A stretch of DNA of 64,000 bases from Lentisphaerota bacterium (GTDB lineage Bacteria > Verrucomicrobiota > Lentisphaeria > Oligosphaerales > JABHEG01), in the NCBI GenBank assembly GCA_018676675.1, contig JABHEG010000099.1:33488-97487 (forward strand), read 5' to 3'. Under the pieces are notes generated by a model. The model was not told where the DNA came from. It ran no database searches and saw only the letters and a program-made list of their open reading frames with translations. A program made the translations under genes and the position numbers. Position 1 is the first letter of the stretch. Each line of letters starts with the position of its first letter. Shown piece after piece: positions 61,080 through 64,000 of the stretch.

Positions 61080-61255
61080 GCTGACTTCTCCCTTCATTGC
61101 CGTTGGTCCCTTAACTTCACGCCCTCGTATAGTGATCTGTGATCTTGGGCAATCTCCCTCGGAGGGCCTTCGACTGATGCCACGATCTTTGCGGAGTGAA
61201 TGCCCTGGCGCTTACTGGACCCGCCGCGGAAAGGTCGCGGAGGGCCCAGCTTGTG

Positions 61256-63679
61256 CTATTCCAGTTTGACTATCGCGTCTCGGATTCGCCCGATAAACGT
61301 GTTCGGGGGGGCGTACTCGCCTACTGCAGTCTGACGGTCCGCGCCAGCCTCCAACGGGTCCCCCGGCGTACGCGGGATAGGGCCGGGCGCTCTGCCCGTG
61401 GCGACTTGTTCGCCGGCAACTTCCAGGGTGAGGGCGCCGTTCCTTCCGAGCCGGCCTCGGACTTGGACCCAGCCTTTAGGCAATGGCGACTGCGCGATGA
61501 CGCGACTCATCTGCCCGCTGTGGCGGGTCGCCATGGCCAGCCGTCCGTCTGTCAGGTACAGAGCGTACCCGTTTGCGTGGCCCCCTTGCGCCACGATCAC
61601 GCCGTTGGGGGACTTGGGGTGAATGGTGGCGGAGACGGCAACGGACTTGCCCTCGATCGACGGGCGAGAACCGCGAGAAAGCGCCTGTCCCTGTTGGACT
61701 CTGAACGTGCTCTTGGGCGGCGGCTCCCAGTTCCGTCTGGGGGGCGTGAATCCCTCTGGGTCTTCGTAGCGAATCGACAACTCCAGACCAAATGTCTGCG
61801 GCCGATCCCCGCTGTGGCCCGTGCCGTCAAGGTAGAGAATCTCGTCGTAGCCCCACACGCCGATCGTCCGCGTCGGGACCTTCGTGTCGGGGCGGATGCG
61901 GAGATAGATTGGCTGGCCGATCTCGACTGCCTGCTCCAGCATCACGTGCACGCTACCGTTGTTGTGTATCGATTGCCGGGCAACGTTCCGGGTAGCCAGG
62001 AGCCGCCCCTGTGGGCCGTTGACCAGGAGTTCAGCGATCAGACCGCACGGCGCGGGCGACTTACCCCAGGTGGGCGTGCGGAACCGGAGAGAGTGGATTT
62101 TGTGGCCTTCGGCGAGGAACGTCTGTCCCAGCGATCCCGGGGTGCCAAGATCGTGCGGCGCGTCCCCGCGCTCGGAGGACAGGTAAACATCCCGGAAATG
62201 GCCGTATTCTTGCGGCTCAGGGGCGTTGTCCGGAAGTGCTTTTCTGTACCATTCCAGTCGTGCTCGAAGTCGTTCAAGGACTGCTTGATGTTCTCGGTCC
62301 TCCGCCATGTTCGCAAGTTCGTCCGGATCGTTCTTCAGGTCGAACAGCTGCTCGTAGTTGGGATTGGTGCCCAGGTACCGCACGTACTTCCAGCGCTCGG
62401 TTCGGACTCCCTGTGTCTTGGCGATGGTCCTCGGCGGCGCCAGCGTGAAGGTGTGTTCGTAGAACCATTCCTTGCGCCATTCGACACGCTCGCCACGGAT
62501 CAGCGGTCCCAGGTCACGTCCCTGCATGGCCTTTGGGATGGTCACGCCGCCGATGGCGAGCATCGTCGGCGCCATATCGATTGTCAGCGCCATTTCCCGT
62601 CGACGTCGGCCCCGCAGTTTTGCCGGCAGTCGTGGATCATACACAAGCAGAGGCACGCGGATGGACGGTTCGTACATCAGCCATTTGCCGACGAGTCCTT
62701 GTTCGCAGAGGAAGTGCCCGTTGTCGGAGGTGAGGATAATTACCGTGTTCCGGTCCAGATTTCGGCTTCTCAGTTCGGCCACGATCTTGCTGACTGCGAT
62801 GTCGATGCCTGTGATGAGGCGGTAGTACTGCGCGGCCAGTTCAGTGACCTTCTCCGGATTGCGCAAGAGCCCCCACCGTTCGTCCGTAGCAGGCCCGGAC
62901 AGCCCGTTCAGGGAGGTCCGTAGGAACTCCGGCAGCGTGTCGAACGCCTTTTTCGTGAACGTTGGGGATAGGGGAGGCCGGTCCCCGCCTGTATAGAGGT
63001 CGGACAGTTTCGGATCGAAGTCGCTCCACGGTCCGTGGGGTGCCTTGAAGCTGATGGATAGGCAGAAGGGCTGCTCCGCTGAACAGCCGTCCAGGAACTC
63101 GCGCGTCTGCCTGGGAACCACGTCCGTGGTCAGGTGCAGACGCTTGCCGTCGACCTCGTGGAAGAACTGGCCCTGGCCGACGAATCCTCGCCAGTAGTCG
63201 AAACGGCTCGCGGGAAGCTCCAACGCTTTGAGGCCGCTGGCGCCCACGCCCCACTTGCCCATGAAGCCGGTGCGGTAACCCGCCCGGCGCAGCAGCACAG
63301 GATAGGTCTGATCGAGCGCTTCCGCCGTGAACGGCTTGGCGAAATCTCTGATCCCGGTCGTGCGCTGATGTTGACCCGCCAGAACGCACGCACGGTTGGG
63401 GGCGCAGATGGATGTGGTGACGAACGCGTTCTCGAACAGCACGCCATCGTTCGCCAGGCGGTCCAGGTTAGGCGTGCGGATCACGCGGTTCCCCATGCAG
63501 CCCATCGCGTCCCAGCGCATATCGTCGGCAAACAGGAAGATGATGTTCGGTTTCTGCCGTTCGTCGTGCTGGGCCAGAATCGTCGCAGGCGCCCCCACAA
63601 CGAGGGCCATCCCGGCTGCACCAGACCGGGTGATGAACTCCCGCCGCCCCAGCCTCTGACTCCTGTCGCTCTCTCTCAT
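61256..63679 (-). CDS. Tat-exported type I sulfatase with C-terminal binding modules
   Basis: An 807-residue sulfatase from ATG 63679, behind GGAGGAG. LGRREFITRSGAAGMALVVG is a twin-arginine leader. ICAPNRACVLAG contains the formylglycine motif CAPNR (Cys92), NIIFLFADDMRWDAMG the metal-binding Asp pair, and GFMGKWGVGASG and TSDNGHFLCEQG other conserved blocks. After the core (about residue 500), a beta-sandwich (SLRFRTPTWGKSPAPCG) and a LamG-like domain (ANGYALYLTDGRLAMATRHS) give about 280 extra residues. It faces the DUF4838 gene's promoter region and likely precedes it in one transcript. Substrate unknown; maturation enzyme not in the window. Confidence 0.93.
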   Translation of the reverse strand: MRESDRSQRLGRREFITRSGAAGMALVVGAPATILAQHDERQKPNIIFLFADDMRWDAMGCMGNRVIRTPNLDRLANDGVLFENAFVTTSICAPNRACVLAGQHQRTTGIRDFAKPFTAEALDQTYPVLLRRAGYRTGFMGKWGVGASGLKALELPASRFDYWRGFVGQGQFFHEVDGKRLHLTTDVVPRQTREFLDGCSAEQPFCLSISFKAPHGPWSDFDPKLSDLYTGGDRPPLSPTFTKKAFDTLPEFLRTSLNGLSGPATDERWGLLRNPEKVTELAAQYYRLITGIDIAVSKIVAELRSRNLDRNTVIILTSDNGHFLCEQGLVGKWLMYEPSIRVPLLVYDPRLPAKLRGRRRREMALTIDMAPTMLAIGGVTIPKAMQGRDLGPLIRGERVEWRKEWFYEHTFTLAPPRTIAKTQGVRTERWKYVRYLGTNPNYEQLFDLKNDPDELANMAEDREHQAVLERLRARLEWYRKALPDNAPEPQEYGHFRDVYLSSERGDAPHDLGTPGSLGQTFLAEGHKIHSLRFRTPTWGKSPAPCGLIAELLVNGPQGRLLATRNVARQSIHNNGSVHVMLEQAVEIGQPIYLRIRPDTKVPTRTIGVWGYDEILYLDGTGHSGDRPQTFGLELSIRYEDPEGFTPPRRNWEPPPKSTFRVQQGQALSRGSRPSIEGKSVAVSATIHPKSPNGVIVAQGGHANGYALYLTDGRLAMATRHSGQMSRVIAQSPLPKGWVQVRGRLGRNGALTLEVAGEQVATGRAPGPIPRTPGDPLEAGADRQTAVGEYAPPNTFIGRIRDAIVKLE

Positions 63680-63879
63680 CTCTGCTCCTCCAGTCTCGAT
63701 ACTCGCGCGTCAGGACACTCTCAAGCGGGACATCCGGTTGATTGACCATCACCACCACTCACCATCCGGTCACCATCGGGTTGGACCAGCACAACTGCTT
63801 GCAGTTGAACGCGATGTCGACAGTTTCATCCGTGTAGGATGCCTACAGCTCAGATTCTGCGTAACCGTTAAGCTGGGGG

Positions 63880-64000
63880 TCATTCTGACTCTTGGGGGAC
63901 GAGTGAGCGAATGTACTCCTTGGTTCGCTTTCGGCCCATCTTGACAGTCCAGCACATGGTGTCCTCGAGTCCCTGAACGGTCTTGAGTGCGGGGTAGACC
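63880..64000 (-). CDS. C-terminal end of an unidentified gene (runs off the right edge)
   Basis: On the minus strand, the last 39 codons to a TGA at 63882-63880 read naturally: YPALKTVQGLEDTMCWTVKM then GRKRTKEYIRSLVPQESE. The competing frame (63770-63955) has the unnatural Arg/Ser/Pro-rich composition of a shadow. No family is recognised from so short a tail. It would end about 200 bases upstream of the sulfatase start, on the same strand. Confidence 0.4.
   Translation of the reverse strand, partial: VYPALKTVQGLEDTMCWTVKMGRKRTKEYIRSLVPQESE

Noticed and set aside
63770..63955. Minus-strand frame of 61 codons at the right edge
   Set aside because: It is Arg/Ser/Pro-rich and lies in the wrong frame; the neighbouring frame reads as a natural protein C-terminus.

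Overview
This 64 kb window is a GC-rich (roughly 60%), densely coded chromosome segment. It most likely comes from a PVC-superphylum bacterium of the Lentisphaerota/Kiritimatiellota type; a planctomycete relative cannot be excluded. The evidence is a pseudopilin with an [20 protein letters not shown] leader and a C-terminal H-x9-DG motif, Tat-dependent sulfatases, three DUF4838-type proteins, a NIPSNAP protein with a Tat leader, several secreted beta-helix proteins with CBM9-like modules, and a two-partner-secretion pair. No rRNA, tRNA, CRISPR array, phage or complete IS was recognised.

Layout. (1) 1-7.0 kb: the 5' part of an RtcR-type CARF-domain regulator runs off the left edge. Divergent from it lie a clan GH-A glycosidase, a 12-repeat 'GGDD-Y' protein and a class I amidotransferase. 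(2) 7.1-8.9 kb: a self-inhibited Fic protein with an operator-like promoter region, then a gene-free stretch with a MITE-like element and a tandem repeat. (3) 8.9-19.5 kb: a GH43/GH130-like propeller, a sulfatase, a UroD-like protein, a CBM9/SGNH protein and a large beta-helix protein. (4) 19.5-30.1 kb: a decayed TIM-barrel isomerase and a TpsB-TpsA pair whose exoprotein is about 2,580 residues. (5) 30.1-37.3 kb: a mini beta-helix protein, a membrane coiled-coil protein, a NIPSNAP protein, a GH99-like lipoprotein and a beta-helix/LamG protein. (6) 37.3-43.3 kb: an alpha/alpha-toroid protein-nagB-nagA operon, a divergent secreted propeller-like protein and the pseudopilin. (7) 43.6-51.3 kb: a translationally coupled trio (sulfatase, unknown 831-residue protein, DUF4838-LamG protein). 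(8) 51.3-64 kb: a TIM-barrel glycosidase, a DUF6250 lipoprotein, two more DUF4838 proteins, a third sulfatase, two gene remnants and a partial gene at the right edge.

Together the genes read as an extracellular or periplasmic machine for dismantling sulfated, amino-sugar-containing polysaccharide. Sulfatases remove sulfate, beta-helix and TIM-barrel enzymes cut chains, CBM9/LamG/jelly-roll modules bind glycan, and NagB/NagA return N-acetylglucosamine-6-phosphate to glycolysis. No transporter, SusC/D pair or formylglycine-generating enzyme is present here, so uptake and sulfatase maturation must be encoded elsewhere. Three decayed genes, fused architectures and paralogous DUF4838 genes indicate rapid turnover. 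Starts were moved from the longest reading frame where a ribosome binding site plus signal peptide argued for it.
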